A stretch of 46,222 nt of DNA from Eubacterium sp. (GCA_017433295.1 JAFRHL010000020.1:1-46222), one strand, 5' to 3'. Shown: positions 33,705 to 42,222, counted from the stretch's first letter. Translations and numbers: made by a program. The notes: generated from the sequence alone by a model not told the origin.

Positions 33705-35384
33705 ATGGGGAAAAGGCAGGCTAAAAGACTGAATATCAGAATGAAATCCAGAGGCTGGCGGGACCTTCTGCTGGCAGTTCTTGCGGTGCTTTGCTCCGTA
33801 TATATCCTGGCCTGCACCATGCCAAAAGAAGGCAGGATCATTCATGGTGTGTATGTCAACCATGCGGATGTCAGCGGCATGACCAGAGAAGAAGCGGCCC
33901 TTATAATAAGGCAGGATTTTGAGAAAAGCTATGCCTATCAGGCCCTTACCGTGAAAGCCATGGACAGGAAATACCCGGTTCTTATTAATCACAGCCTGCA
34001 GATGGATGCCAAAGCTGCGGCAGAGGAGGCATATGCCTATGGCCATGGCCGGTTTATCAGCAGAGGCTTTTGTGTTTTAACAGCTGCTTTGCCGGGAAAA
34101 CACATTTCCTGGAATGCCCATGTCTCTGATGAAGAGGCATTGAGCAAGGCAGTACAGGAATCCGGCCTTCTGGATATTAATACCACCACCCAGACCAGCT
34201 ACGAGATAATCGGCGATGAAATGATCTTCACGAAAGGCGCAGGAGGGCTGTCAGTGGATCAGCAGGGACTGATGGAGAAGCTTAAGGCAGCAGTGAAGGA
34301 GGAAGACTATGTATCTGTGATCGACAGCCCCATGGTTCCCGGAACCGTTGAAAAAACAGATATGGAGGCCATATACCAGGAGGTTCATACAAAGAAAAGA
34401 AATGCCACTCTCAATCCCAAGAAAAAATACCGCATTCTTCCTTCCAGAGATGGGGTAGACTTTGATGTAAAAAGCGCTCAGGAGTCCTTTGACGCGGCAG
34501 AAGAAGGAGCCAGAGTAGTAATCCCCCTTGTGATAGATAAGGCTGAGGTCAGCACCGCTGATCTTAAGAGACGTCTTTTCAGAGATGTACTTGGAGAATG
34601 CACTCTGGAGCTTGATGGAACCCAGGCAAGGCAGAATAATATAAAACTGGCTGCCGAGATGATCAATGGCAAGATCCTTCTGGCGGGAAAATCCTTCTCA
34701 TTTAACAAGACCGTCGGAGAGCGGACTGAAGAGAAGGGATTCCGGTATGCGTCAGCCTATAATGACGGACAGGAAGACAGTGAGACCGGGGCCGGAGTAA
34801 GCGAGACTGCTTCTGCCCTGTATAAGGCAGCAGTACTCTCAAATCTCAAAATCAAGAAACGCCGGTCCTCCTACTATACATCTAATTATATGGATATGGG
34901 GATGAATGCCTTCGTATCCTGGGAGGATCCCGATCTGGTCTTTACTGATAATACAAAGTATCCTGTCAAGATCGAGGCAGAATGTTCCGATGGGAAACTG
35001 ACGGTCAGGATCATCGGAACAAAGCTTGATAAAAACAGGGTCGAGCTTACTGCCGAAATCGTCAAAATGACAGAGTACGGTACGGTATATCGTGAGGATC
35101 CGGCTCTGTTAAAGGGAGACAGCGCCGTAATAAGAGAGGGGGAGGATGGATATACTATCCAGACCTGGAGAAAAATCTATGATGAAAATGATAAGCTGAT
35201 ATCCTCAAAAAAGGAGGCTTTAAGTGAGTATCACCCCAAAGACAGGGTGATTGCTGAGGGAACCGGGGAACCTGAACCATCAACCCAGGCCGGTTCATCA
35301 GAAACCGGAGAAGGTTCTGGGGAAACAGTTCCGGGCAGCTCCGATAATGCAGATGTAAGCGAAAATAACGGGCAAAATCCGTGA
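33705..35384 (+). CDS. Divergent VanW-family membrane-anchored protein
   Basis: A protein of about 560 residues with an N-terminal membrane anchor (LLLAVLAVLCSVYILACTM). A putative peptidoglycan-binding region follows (VYVNHADVSGMTREEAALIIRQDFE and a second, similar block), then a VanW domain (INGKILLAGKSFSFNKTVGERTEEKGFRYASAYNDG). The motif normally reading GGGVCQ..TTLY is here GAGVSETASALY (near residue 362), so the conserved Cys and Gln are missing. The tail is Ser/Glu/Gly-rich. I prefer the ATG at 33705, nine bases after GGAG, because the ATG at 33696 touches that site. VanW function is unknown; a cell-envelope role fits its anchor. It follows the GH13 gene by 25 bases. Confidence 0.85.
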   Translation: MGKRQAKRLNIRMKSRGWRDLLLAVLAVLCSVYILACTMPKEGRIIHGVYVNHADVSGMTREEAALIIRQDFEKSYAYQALTVKAMDRKYPVLINHSLQMDAKAAAEEAYAYGHGRFISRGFCVLTAALPGKHISWNAHVSDEEALSKAVQESGLLDINTTTQTSYEIIGDEMIFTKGAGGLSVDQQGLMEKLKAAVKEEDYVSVIDSPMVPGTVEKTDMEAIYQEVHTKKRNATLNPKKKYRILPSRDGVDFDVKSAQESFDAAEEGARVVIPLVIDKAEVSTADLKRRLFRDVLGECTLELDGTQARQNNIKLAAEMINGKILLAGKSFSFNKTVGERTEEKGFRYASAYNDGQEDSETGAGVSETASALYKAAVLSNLKIKKRRSSYYTSNYMDMGMNAFVSWEDPDLVFTDNTKYPVKIEAECSDGKLTVRIIGTKLDKNRVELTAEIVKMTEYGTVYREDPALLKGDSAVIREGEDGYTIQTWRKIYDENDKLISSKKEALSEYHPKDRVIAEGTGEPEPSTQAGSSETGEGSGETVPGSSDNADVSENNGQNP

Positions 35385-35495
35385 TTCACTGACTCTGTGT
35401 ATAAAAAAGACCTCACAGGATGTCGGGAAGATGACTGCTTATCAGGTGTCATAATTAAGGTCCAAACTGCCATAAATAAAAAATACAAAAATTTT

Positions 35496-35524
35496 TTGCC
35501 ATGTTATAATTTACTCAATATAAT
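35496..35524 (+). promoter_or_regulatory. Promoter of the LytTR regulator gene
   Basis: TTGCCA and TATAAT are separated by 17 bases, about 80 bases before the start codon. A second TATAAT at 35505-35510 lies inside the spacer but lacks a matching -35. Confidence 0.65.
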
Positions 35525-35607
35525 CTGTCCTTACCAGGGTATCGTTCTATACCAGAGTTAAAATGAAAGGTTATCCCTAGATAAAAAGATTAGGAAGGGG
35601 ATGCGTT

Positions 35608-36309
35608 ATGAATATTGGTATTTTAGAATATGACAAAGAAATAGCGTATCAGTTATCGACTATCATCAAGGATAATTGTCCCAACGTACAGCTGACATTA
35701 TGGGACCGGATAAGTGACATGAAGGAAGATGTCAGCAGAAACAGCCATTACAAGATCCTGTTTTTATCTCTCCAGGAGGATTCCATGGATGTAATAGAGT
35801 ATTCCGGGAGATTACAGGAGCTGAATGCTGAAGTCAGAATCGTTTTTGTGACCGAACTGAATGAGTATGTGTTTGAAGTTTTCCGCGCGGATCCTACCTA
35901 TGTGCTGAAAAAACCACTTGACACAAATCATGTGAAACAGTCCCTGCAGAAGGCTCAGCATAAGCTGAACCTGTCAAAGGAAAAAACTTTTACCGTGATC
36001 AATAAGCAGGGGATTTTTACCATCCCCTACAGGGATATATATTATGTGGAAAGTGATAAGCGCAAGCTTAATATTTATGGTGACCACGGCCTGGTTAAAT
36101 CCATCAACCTGAAGATCTCAGATTTTCTTAAGTATGAGCATGGCATATATTTTCTTCAGTGCCACAAGAGCTATGCAGTAAACCTTATGCACATTTCCCA
36201 GCTGGAAAAATATGAGATTGTCCTGAAAAATGGTATGACGCTGCCCATCAGCCAGTCCAGATATATGGAGACCCGTTCGGAGTATATGAATTATCTTGAG
36301 GAAGAATAA
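35608..36309 (+). CDS. LytTR DNA-binding regulator with a non-canonical receiver domain
   Basis: A 233-residue transcription factor. Residues 1-120 have the receiver fold, and residues about 130-230 are a LytTR DNA-binding domain (FTVINKQGIFTIPYRDIYYVES, FLQCHKSYAVNLMHI, MTLPISQSRY). In the receiver the strand that normally ends in the phospho-acceptor Asp reads KILFLSLQED, with Ser at position 54, and the N-terminal acidic pair is reduced to LEYD. The switch lysine (LKKPLD, 101-102) remains. It is therefore probably not controlled by standard phosphorylation. No histidine kinase is adjacent. It has its own promoter and terminator, so it is monocistronic. Confidence 0.88.
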   Translation: MNIGILEYDKEIAYQLSTIIKDNCPNVQLTLWDRISDMKEDVSRNSHYKILFLSLQEDSMDVIEYSGRLQELNAEVRIVFVTELNEYVFEVFRADPTYVLKKPLDTNHVKQSLQKAQHKLNLSKEKTFTVINKQGIFTIPYRDIYYVESDKRKLNIYGDHGLVKSINLKISDFLKYEHGIYFLQCHKSYAVNLMHISQLEKYEIVLKNGMTLPISQSRYMETRSEYMNYLEEE

Positions 36310-36343
36310 TCTAATCGGAAAAGAATTGATATATAGAATCAGG

Positions 36344-36376
36344 AAACCGGAGTGTATACAGACACCCCGGTTTTTT
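36344..36376 (+). terminator. Intrinsic terminator after the LytTR gene
   Basis: AACCGGAGTGT pairs with ACACCCCGGTT with one mismatch and is followed by six T residues in total. It ends the LytTR transcript before the convergent LpdD-like gene. Confidence 0.85.
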
Positions 36377-36426
36377 ATCTCTTAAGAAATTGCAATTTCT
36401 ATTGATTCGAATCCCAAAGGAATGGT

Positions 36427-36819
36427 TCAGTCATCAGTAAAAAAAACAGCCCAGTCCCGGATCATTTCGTCAAGATTCTCATATAATTTGCTGATATCTC
36501 TCTCTGTGGGGTCATCAGTAAAAATACCGCCGGTACAAAGGACATTCTGTCCGGTTTCTTTTGCAAGTTTTTCAGCCACATATTTACAAAAGAGAGAATT
36601 GGTATCATCCACGTGATCAATGGTCATTAATTCACATTCTCCTGTTTCAGAAGTATCATCAGAAGTACTGTCAGATTGACTTGGAGGAAGCACTTTTGCG
36701 TAAACAGTACTGCCTATATGGGGAATATTATCACTGGATAAGAGTACATGCAGGTCTGATCCCACAGGTGTAATGTCCATCTGTATGGAAGTGAATAATA
36801 GAACTCTGTGCAGTTTCAT
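36427..36819 (-). CDS. LpdD-like small protein (prenylated-flavin chaperone-like fold)
   Basis: A 130-residue cytoplasmic protein. Its layout fits the LpdD-like family, small partners of UbiD-type decarboxylases: an N-terminal strand pair MDITPVGSDLHVLLSSDNIPHIGSTVYAKV, a variable Ser/Asp-rich loop, then CKYVAEKLAKETGQNVLCTGGIFTDDPTERDISKLYENLDEMI. The GGIFTDDPT stretch corresponds to the family's GIH.D..T pattern. No ubiD or ubiX homologue is nearby, so any decarboxylase partner must be elsewhere, or the protein has another role. The ribosome site GAGGAGA is strong. It is convergent with the LytTR gene. Confidence 0.6.
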   Translation of the reverse strand: MKLHRVLLFTSIQMDITPVGSDLHVLLSSDNIPHIGSTVYAKVLPPSQSDSTSDDTSETGECELMTIDHVDDTNSLFCKYVAEKLAKETGQNVLCTGGIFTDDPTERDISKLYENLDEMIRDWAVFFTDD

Positions 36820-37046
36820 GGTATGGTCTCCTCATTTTGGCCGAACCGGCCTGCATTAATATAATAACCGATGTCAGATTTCCTGATTATCAATCAAAAT
36901 CGTCTCAGACTGATTATATTCCTGTTGGAAAGACGGGGCAAGGGTTAAAATTATTACAATTATATTAAAAATGTTATACTTTTTCGTAAAAATGTGTTAG
37001 TATATATTGAGAGAAACCATCAGGAACACACGGAAAGGAGCAGATA

Positions 37047-38039
37047 ATGAAAGCTTTGACTGTAATAAAATCAACTTTTCTGATTTGCGCTTTAGTGCTT
37101 ACCGTGACTGTTGTGCAAAAAAGCGGCAGGAATGTATACGCAAGCACTTTTGAGGAATCAGTGGATAAAGATATTGTGAATGATACTACACCGGTTGAAC
37201 CGGCCGGCAGTGATGTTAAGGTAGTGCAGTCTGTGACAAAGCTGGCTTCAAAGAGATGGATACAGTCCTTTGCCCAGGATAATAAGTATTATTATTTTAT
37301 CCAGATGACCAATCCATATAAAGGACATCTGAGGATCACGAGAGTGAAGTATACAGGTCTGGGCCGTTATTTGAAAGATTATATGGATCTTAAGTATTTT
37401 GGTCATGCGACCAATCTGGACTGCTCACTATACAAGGGAAAAACCTATCTCTGGACAGGGTCTAATGCCGTATCGGGATCCGATGTTTCAAGAGCGATCA
37501 CCGGTTTTCAGTATAAGAAGAATAAAACCCTTTATCATCATGGCACGTACACTTATAAGATACCAAAAGGCAGATGGGGTAAATATGTAACGAATGTGTA
37601 TCCTGCGATTAATGAGAAAAGTACAAAGCTGGCGGTACGGTATACATACAGGGGGAACCAGTATTATCAGACTTATTCATTAACAAAGGGTACCAGGATC
37701 AATATCAGGAAACCTCTTAAGCAGGTATCGCTTCCATCCACCGCGGGAGATTTCCAGGGCTTTGATCTCTATGGAAGCAATACCATTTATACCATCGAGG
37801 GAAGTCCTACGAAGGTTTTTCTTTCGGCCTATGATAAGCGGAGGGTATTTCAGCCAACCATCATAAGAACCTGGAATTTATCCAGCCATCTGGGAAGCAA
37901 CAGGGTTATTAACGGAGCCCAGGGGCTGCCCTTCCGGGAACCGGAAGGGATCAAAGCTCTGAAGGGCCGTGTGCTTCATATCATGTTTGTATCATTCCGT
38001 CTGACAGACCAGTCCTGTAATATTTACAAGGTGAAATAA
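37047..38039 (+). CDS. Secreted protein with a TagC/helveticin-like beta-propeller
   Basis: A 330-residue exported protein with a signal peptide (TVIKSTFLICALVLTVTVVQKSGRNVYA) and a mature part rich in short beta-strand repeats. WIQSFAQDNKYYYFIQM, RITRVKYTG, MDLKYFGHATNLDCSLYKGKTYLWTGSNA and AINEKSTKLAVRYTYRGNQYYQTYSL recall the propeller region shared by TagC, phage receptor-binding proteins and helveticin-like proteins. I infer cell-surface or glycan binding; I see no catalytic signature, and bacteriocin activity cannot be claimed. The ribosome site GGAAAGGAG is strong. It stands alone between two minus-strand genes. Confidence 0.6.
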   Translation: MKALTVIKSTFLICALVLTVTVVQKSGRNVYASTFEESVDKDIVNDTTPVEPAGSDVKVVQSVTKLASKRWIQSFAQDNKYYYFIQMTNPYKGHLRITRVKYTGLGRYLKDYMDLKYFGHATNLDCSLYKGKTYLWTGSNAVSGSDVSRAITGFQYKKNKTLYHHGTYTYKIPKGRWGKYVTNVYPAINEKSTKLAVRYTYRGNQYYQTYSLTKGTRINIRKPLKQVSLPSTAGDFQGFDLYGSNTIYTIEGSPTKVFLSAYDKRRVFQPTIIRTWNLSSHLGSNRVINGAQGLPFREPEGIKALKGRVLHIMFVSFRLTDQSCNIYKVK

Positions 38040-38086
38040 GACAATCCTGTCATGTTGTTTTGAAATGACACCTTAAGATATAGGAT

Positions 38087-38521
38087 TTACAGATAGCATC
38101 GCAGATCTTTTGACAACTTCTCCTCCAGGGATATGACCTGACGGGTCATATCCCTGGCTTTTTCATCCGCGTCATTGTAACGGTTAAGATACTTGCCCAG
38201 GGAACGAACCCCCATATCACATCCGGCGCACATCAGGTCCGCGATGGTATCATCTCCCGGATTCATTGTCATCTTCATATTCGTTTTCATCCAGGACATG
38301 CTCTTGGCGATCATGGAGGGGTCTTCATCCTTCTGGTGATAGCTGGTCAAAAGGGCATGGGTCTCATTTCCAAGCTTTTCGTGTTCGGCTCTGCTGTGGG
38401 AAAGGATGTCCCGCATCTGATCATTTTTTATATTATCCATGACCTCATCAATGGAATCCACTGCCATTTTTATACCGCTGTTACATTCCTTTAACAATTC
38501 TATCGTATCATTTTCTTTCAT
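38087..38521 (-). CDS. Ferritin-like four-helix protein (DUF2383-type)
   Basis: A 144-residue, almost entirely helical protein. The pattern (IELLKECNSGIKMAVDSIDEVMDNIKNDQMRDIL.HSRAEHEKLGNETHALL, a Met-rich linker MSWMKTNMKMTMNPGDD, then ADLMCAGCDMGVRSLGKYLNRYNDADEKARDMTRQVISLEEKLSKDL) fits small ferritin-like bundle proteins of the DUF2383 kind common in anaerobic Firmicutes. Metal-binding Glu and His residues are present (SRAEHEKL), but no complete di-iron motif can be confirmed by eye. A GGAGAC site precedes the ATG. Role unknown; stress or metal handling is possible. Confidence 0.65.
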   Translation of the reverse strand: MKENDTIELLKECNSGIKMAVDSIDEVMDNIKNDQMRDILSHSRAEHEKLGNETHALLTSYHQKDEDPSMIAKSMSWMKTNMKMTMNPGDDTIADLMCAGCDMGVRSLGKYLNRYNDADEKARDMTRQVISLEEKLSKDLRCYL

Positions 38522-38657
38522 AGTAATAGTCTCCTTTCATTAAAATCAAGAATAGTATTCCCGGTTCAGTACAAAATATTACATTTTCATTGGAATAAAA
38601 GCACCTGTTATTATGAATCCCGTGTAGAAAGATACTGTAAATAAGTGATAAAATGAT

Positions 38658-38686
38658 TTGGTAAATGGAATGAAATCATGTATAAT
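38658..38686 (+). promoter_or_regulatory. Promoter of the TerY-P-like module
   Basis: TTGGTA and TATAAT are separated by 17 bases, about 50 bases before the first VWA gene. No further terminator or strong promoter is evident between it and 44189, so the six genes are probably one transcript. Confidence 0.75.
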
Positions 38687-38736
38687 GATAGGCAGTGATG
38701 ATTCGTATATAATAAATAAACCGGGAGGGATGAAAA

Positions 38737-39696
38737 ATGCCAAAATGGATCGATTTAAATCAGGTGGATGATGAGGATATTATTGTCAGTAAAAACCGTC
38801 TGAGTTATAATGCGGATTCGGATCAGGTTTCAGTTGTTTCCGCCGCCGCACCTTTTCAGGCGGGAGAAAATGATTTTCTTGATGTCATGGAGCCTGCCAA
38901 GAAGAGCATGACCATATTTTTCCTGATCGATGTTTCAGGAAGTATGAAGGGAACAAAAATCGGGTCTTTAAACAGCACCATGGAGGAACTTCTGCCCTCT
39001 CTCATTGGTGTGGGGGAAGCCTCTACGGATGTGAAGATCGCCGTGATGAAGTTTTCTACCCAGGTGGAATGGATCACTCCCGAACCGGTCCGGATCGAAG
39101 AATACCAGTACTGGAACCGCCTGGAGGCGGAGGGGCTGACTTTTATGGGAGATGCCTTCATGGAGCTGTCCAGAAAGCTGTCCAGGAGTTCTTTCCTGAG
39201 TTCTCCCTCGCTTTCCTTTGCACCGGTAATTTTTCTGCTTTCTGATGGATCCCCCAATGATGACTGGAAGAAGGGGCTGAAGACCCTTAAGGAGAACAGA
39301 TGGTTCCAGCATGGTTTAAAGATTGCCCTCGGTATCGGATCCCAGGTCAATATGGAGGTGCTTCGTGAGTTTACAGGCAACGACGAGCTGGCAGTACAGG
39401 CAAGGAATGCCGACCAGCTCCGGGAACTGATCAAGCTTATGGCCATCACTTCCTCCCAGATTGGCAGCAGAAGCCTTGCCCTGGTGGATAACAGGAGTCC
39501 GGAGCCGACAGCTTCGGGACAGGGATTTGTAAGGATGAATACCTCTGCGGTCAATTCAGGAGGGACGGCTCCCACGGAAGAGCTGGTGGCCAACGCAAAA
39601 CAACAGGTGCTGGTGGAAGAGATCCGCATGGGGACCAGGGATATTCTGGGTGAAGCCGTAGATCTTGATGCAGTGGATTATGATGAAGGATGGTAA
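38737..39696 (+). CDS. VWA-domain protein 1 (TerY-like)
   Basis: A 319-residue cytoplasmic protein with a von Willebrand A domain. The metal-ion-dependent adhesion site is complete: DVSGS (D65, S67, S69), T135 in GLTFMGD, and D170 in FLLSDGSP. Such TerY-type VWA proteins act as metal-dependent protein-binding scaffolds. It has a 50-residue acidic N-terminal extension, and after the VWA domain a Ser/Gly/Thr-rich linker and an acidic tail ending in DYDEGW. The second VWA protein of the cluster ends in the same DEGW. The kinase gene begins nine bases after the stop, so co-translation is likely. A GGGAGGGA ribosome site precedes the ATG. Confidence 0.93.
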   Translation: MPKWIDLNQVDDEDIIVSKNRLSYNADSDQVSVVSAAAPFQAGENDFLDVMEPAKKSMTIFFLIDVSGSMKGTKIGSLNSTMEELLPSLIGVGEASTDVKIAVMKFSTQVEWITPEPVRIEEYQYWNRLEAEGLTFMGDAFMELSRKLSRSSFLSSPSLSFAPVIFLLSDGSPNDDWKKGLKTLKENRWFQHGLKIALGIGSQVNMEVLREFTGNDELAVQARNADQLRELIKLMAITSSQIGSRSLALVDNRSPEPTASGQGFVRMNTSAVNSGGTAPTEELVANAKQQVLVEEIRMGTRDILGEAVDLDAVDYDEGW

Positions 39697-39705
39697 AGTA
39701 TTATA

Positions 39706-41061
39706 ATGAGAGAGTTGAAGATCAGAGAACGCATACAGATTGAAGCCGGCGGCGAAGCTGTTGTGGAACGGGAGCTGGGCCGGGGAGGACAGGGTATTGT
39801 TTACCAGGTCCGGTACCGGGGAAGGGAGTATGCCCTGAAGTGGTATTTCATCAGCCGGATCCGGAATCCGGAGGCATTCCGGGCCAATCTCAGAAAAAAT
39901 ATAGAAGACGGAGCTCCGGAAGACGGCAAACAATTCATCTGGCCGCTGTTTTTGACAAAACAGAAAAAGAAGGGAGCCTTTGGTTACCTGATGGAGCTTG
40001 CGCCGGCAGGATATGACTCCTTTACAGATATTTATAACGGATATAAGTGGGAAAAGCCCCGGGTGAAGGGACAGCCCGCCGTCAAAAGGAAGGTCAGGTT
40101 TGCTTCCCTTGATATCATGTTGACTGCAGCCATTAATATTGTCAGGGCTTTCCGGGCCCTTCATCTTTCAGGAAAAAGCTATCAGGATCTTAATGATGGC
40201 GGATTCTTTATCAATACAAGGACCGGTGATGTGCTGGTATGCGACTGCGATAATGTGGCTGCCGACGGAGACAATTTCGGTATCGGCGGTATGCCGGGCT
40301 TTATGGCTCCGGAGGTAGTAAGAGGCGCTGCCAAACCCAATGTCCTGACGGACAGGTATTCTCTGGCGGTGGTTCTTTTTAAACTGTTCTTCCGGGGAGA
40401 CCCTCTGGAGGGAAGCAAGGTCCTCAAATGTGTGGTTATGACCGAGGAAAATGACCTGATCCATTACGGAAAAGATCCGGTTTTCATCTATGACCCGGCC
40501 AATGCCTCTAACCGTCCTGTCAACGGGGTCCATGATAATGTGATCCGGCTCTGGCAGATCTATCCTGATTTTATCCGGCAGGCCTTTACCATGTCCTTTA
40601 CCTACGGGATCCGGGAGCCCAATGCCAGGATCATAGAAAAGAACTGGATCAGGATGCTGATCCAGCTGAAACTGGATATTGTCCACTGCGGCTGCGGGAA
40701 GACGGCCTTCTCCTCTGCCTTTGAAGAACAGGGGGACCATATCCTGATATGTCGTAATTGCGGCAGTACCATATATACTCTGGGTATTAATGATTATGAA
40801 CTTCCTTTGAATCCCGGGGCAAGGCTATACAGGTGCCTGACTGAAAAAAATAACGATGATTTTCAGACAGTTACAGGAACAGTGATCGAGAACCGGCTGA
40901 AGAAAGGCCTGTTTGGTATAAAGAATCAATCAGGGAAAACCTGGAAAGCCCTGTTTCCGGACCGGTCCGTCAGAGATGTGGCCCCCGGAAAAGCAGCGCC
41001 TGTATGGAAGGGACTGCAAATTGATTTTGGGGAAGATCTAAAAGGTGAGATTCTTCTTTAG
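39706..41061 (+). CDS. Ser/Thr-type protein kinase with zinc ribbon and C-terminal beta domain (TerY-P kinase)
   Basis: A 451-residue predicted protein kinase. Gly loop GRGGQG (25-30), lysine in YALKWY (K45), catalytic-loop Asp in YQDLNDGGFF (D161), metal-site region VCDCDN (D180 and D182) and APE (201-203) are visible. The loop Asn expected five residues after the catalytic Asp is Gly166, so metal binding may be altered. After the kinase come a CxC..CxxC zinc ribbon (C328, C330, C349, C352) and a C-terminal beta-rich domain (LKKGLFGIKNQSGKTWKALFPDRSVRDV). In TerY-P systems the kinase and PP2C presumably set the phosphorylation state of the VWA partner. The next gene starts nine bases later. 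Confidence 0.88.
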   Translation: MRELKIRERIQIEAGGEAVVERELGRGGQGIVYQVRYRGREYALKWYFISRIRNPEAFRANLRKNIEDGAPEDGKQFIWPLFLTKQKKKGAFGYLMELAPAGYDSFTDIYNGYKWEKPRVKGQPAVKRKVRFASLDIMLTAAINIVRAFRALHLSGKSYQDLNDGGFFINTRTGDVLVCDCDNVAADGDNFGIGGMPGFMAPEVVRGAAKPNVLTDRYSLAVVLFKLFFRGDPLEGSKVLKCVVMTEENDLIHYGKDPVFIYDPANASNRPVNGVHDNVIRLWQIYPDFIRQAFTMSFTYGIREPNARIIEKNWIRMLIQLKLDIVHCGCGKTAFSSAFEEQGDHILICRNCGSTIYTLGINDYELPLNPGARLYRCLTEKNNDDFQTVTGTVIENRLKKGLFGIKNQSGKTWKALFPDRSVRDVAPGKAAPVWKGLQIDFGEDLKGEILL

Positions 41062-41070
41062 GTGGTGTAT

Positions 41071-42222
41071 ATGAGCGTTAATAAAGAGTTCAGCCCTGTT
41101 ACTTTAAGAGAAATCAGAGAAGAGAAAACAGCCACCAGGGCGGAGGATACGGGAAAGACTGTGGAAAAAAGCATTCACTTTTCTTCTATGGATTCTTTGA
41201 TTCAGGGAGCCCTTTCCCTGGTATGCTTTTTTGAACATATCCATAAAGAAGGTTATGTTTATGGCGCTAATGCGGCAGACCCTTTTCGTTTTTCCCTTCA
41301 GACCGGTGAGCTTACAGAGGACGCGAAAAAATATCTGGTTAAAGCCTATACCATGGTAGCCGAAAGGCCGGAGGGGATCACTTTGAATGAATTTCTGGCG
41401 CCCGAGCTGGTGGAAGCCGCTGCATCGGGGCAGGGGTTCCAGTTTACCCCGGAGACCGACTGGTATTATCTGTCGGTATTCCTGTTTGAATACTTCTTTC
41501 ATACAGGCTCACCTTTCGAGGGGAAGATGATGGTAAACCGGTGTTTTCTTTCACCTCTGGAGAAGGAAATGTACCGCGTGGAAAATGGCCGGTTCTGCAT
41601 GGATTCGGATGAGGAACAAAATGCGCCGGTAAAGGGAATCCAGGATAAACTGATCCGGTATTGGGGAGAATATCCGGAAATGCTCCGGAGAATGTTCCGG
41701 AGAGCCTTTATTGAGGGCGGTACTCTTTCCAATCTTCGTCCTTCTGAAGTGGACTGGAAACAGCTGCTGGTGAGGATGGCCATGGACTATCAGACATGCG
41801 GATGCGGTTTTAAAGGGTTCTCTCATTTCCTCAAAGAGAAGGGTAACGGAACTCTGGTCTGTCCCGGATGCGGAAAGCTCTTTTACCCCTTAAGCAACGG
41901 TATGGACCGGATCCTTTTGAAGGAAGGCGGAAAACTCTATGCCTGTCAGACCGGAAGGAATCCCTTTGATAAAGATACCGTGACAGGGTTGATCGTTGAA
42001 AACAGACAGAGAAAAGGATTATTTGGTATAAAAAATGTCAGCGGTGGAATCTGGAGGGGAATGTATCCGGATAATACCGTAAAGGAAATCGGCAGGAACC
42101 AGGGGATCCCCATCTGGGACGGCATGAGGATCCGTTTTGAGTTGGGAGAGGATTGGAGCCTTAAGCTGACCCGGCCGGTAAAGTTATATGAAGAAAGTGA
42201 GGTTGATGGGAATGAGCAGTAG
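41071..42222 (+). CDS. Pseudokinase paralogue with zinc ribbon and the same C-terminal domain
   Basis: A 383-residue paralogue of the preceding kinase that lacks the N-lobe, with no Gly loop or ATP-site lysine. The catalytic-loop region reads GYVYGANAADPFRF where the kinase has KSYQDLNDGGFFI, so the Asp is gone. It retains the APE segment (110-112), the helical C-lobe (TPETDWYYLSVFLFEYFFHTGSPFEGK), the zinc ribbon (C243, C245, C264, C267) and the C-terminal beta domain (RQRKGLFGIKNVSGGIWRGMYPDNTVKEI). It should be catalytically dead and probably binds partners or regulates the kinase. I start at the ATG at 41071, six bases after AGGTGG; GTGs upstream are in frame. The last 11 bases overlap the second VWA gene. 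Confidence 0.85.
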   Translation: MSVNKEFSPVTLREIREEKTATRAEDTGKTVEKSIHFSSMDSLIQGALSLVCFFEHIHKEGYVYGANAADPFRFSLQTGELTEDAKKYLVKAYTMVAERPEGITLNEFLAPELVEAAASGQGFQFTPETDWYYLSVFLFEYFFHTGSPFEGKMMVNRCFLSPLEKEMYRVENGRFCMDSDEEQNAPVKGIQDKLIRYWGEYPEMLRRMFRRAFIEGGTLSNLRPSEVDWKQLLVRMAMDYQTCGCGFKGFSHFLKEKGNGTLVCPGCGKLFYPLSNGMDRILLKEGGKLYACQTGRNPFDKDTVTGLIVENRQRKGLFGIKNVSGGIWRGMYPDNTVKEIGRNQGIPIWDGMRIRFELGEDWSLKLTRPVKLYEESEVDGNEQ

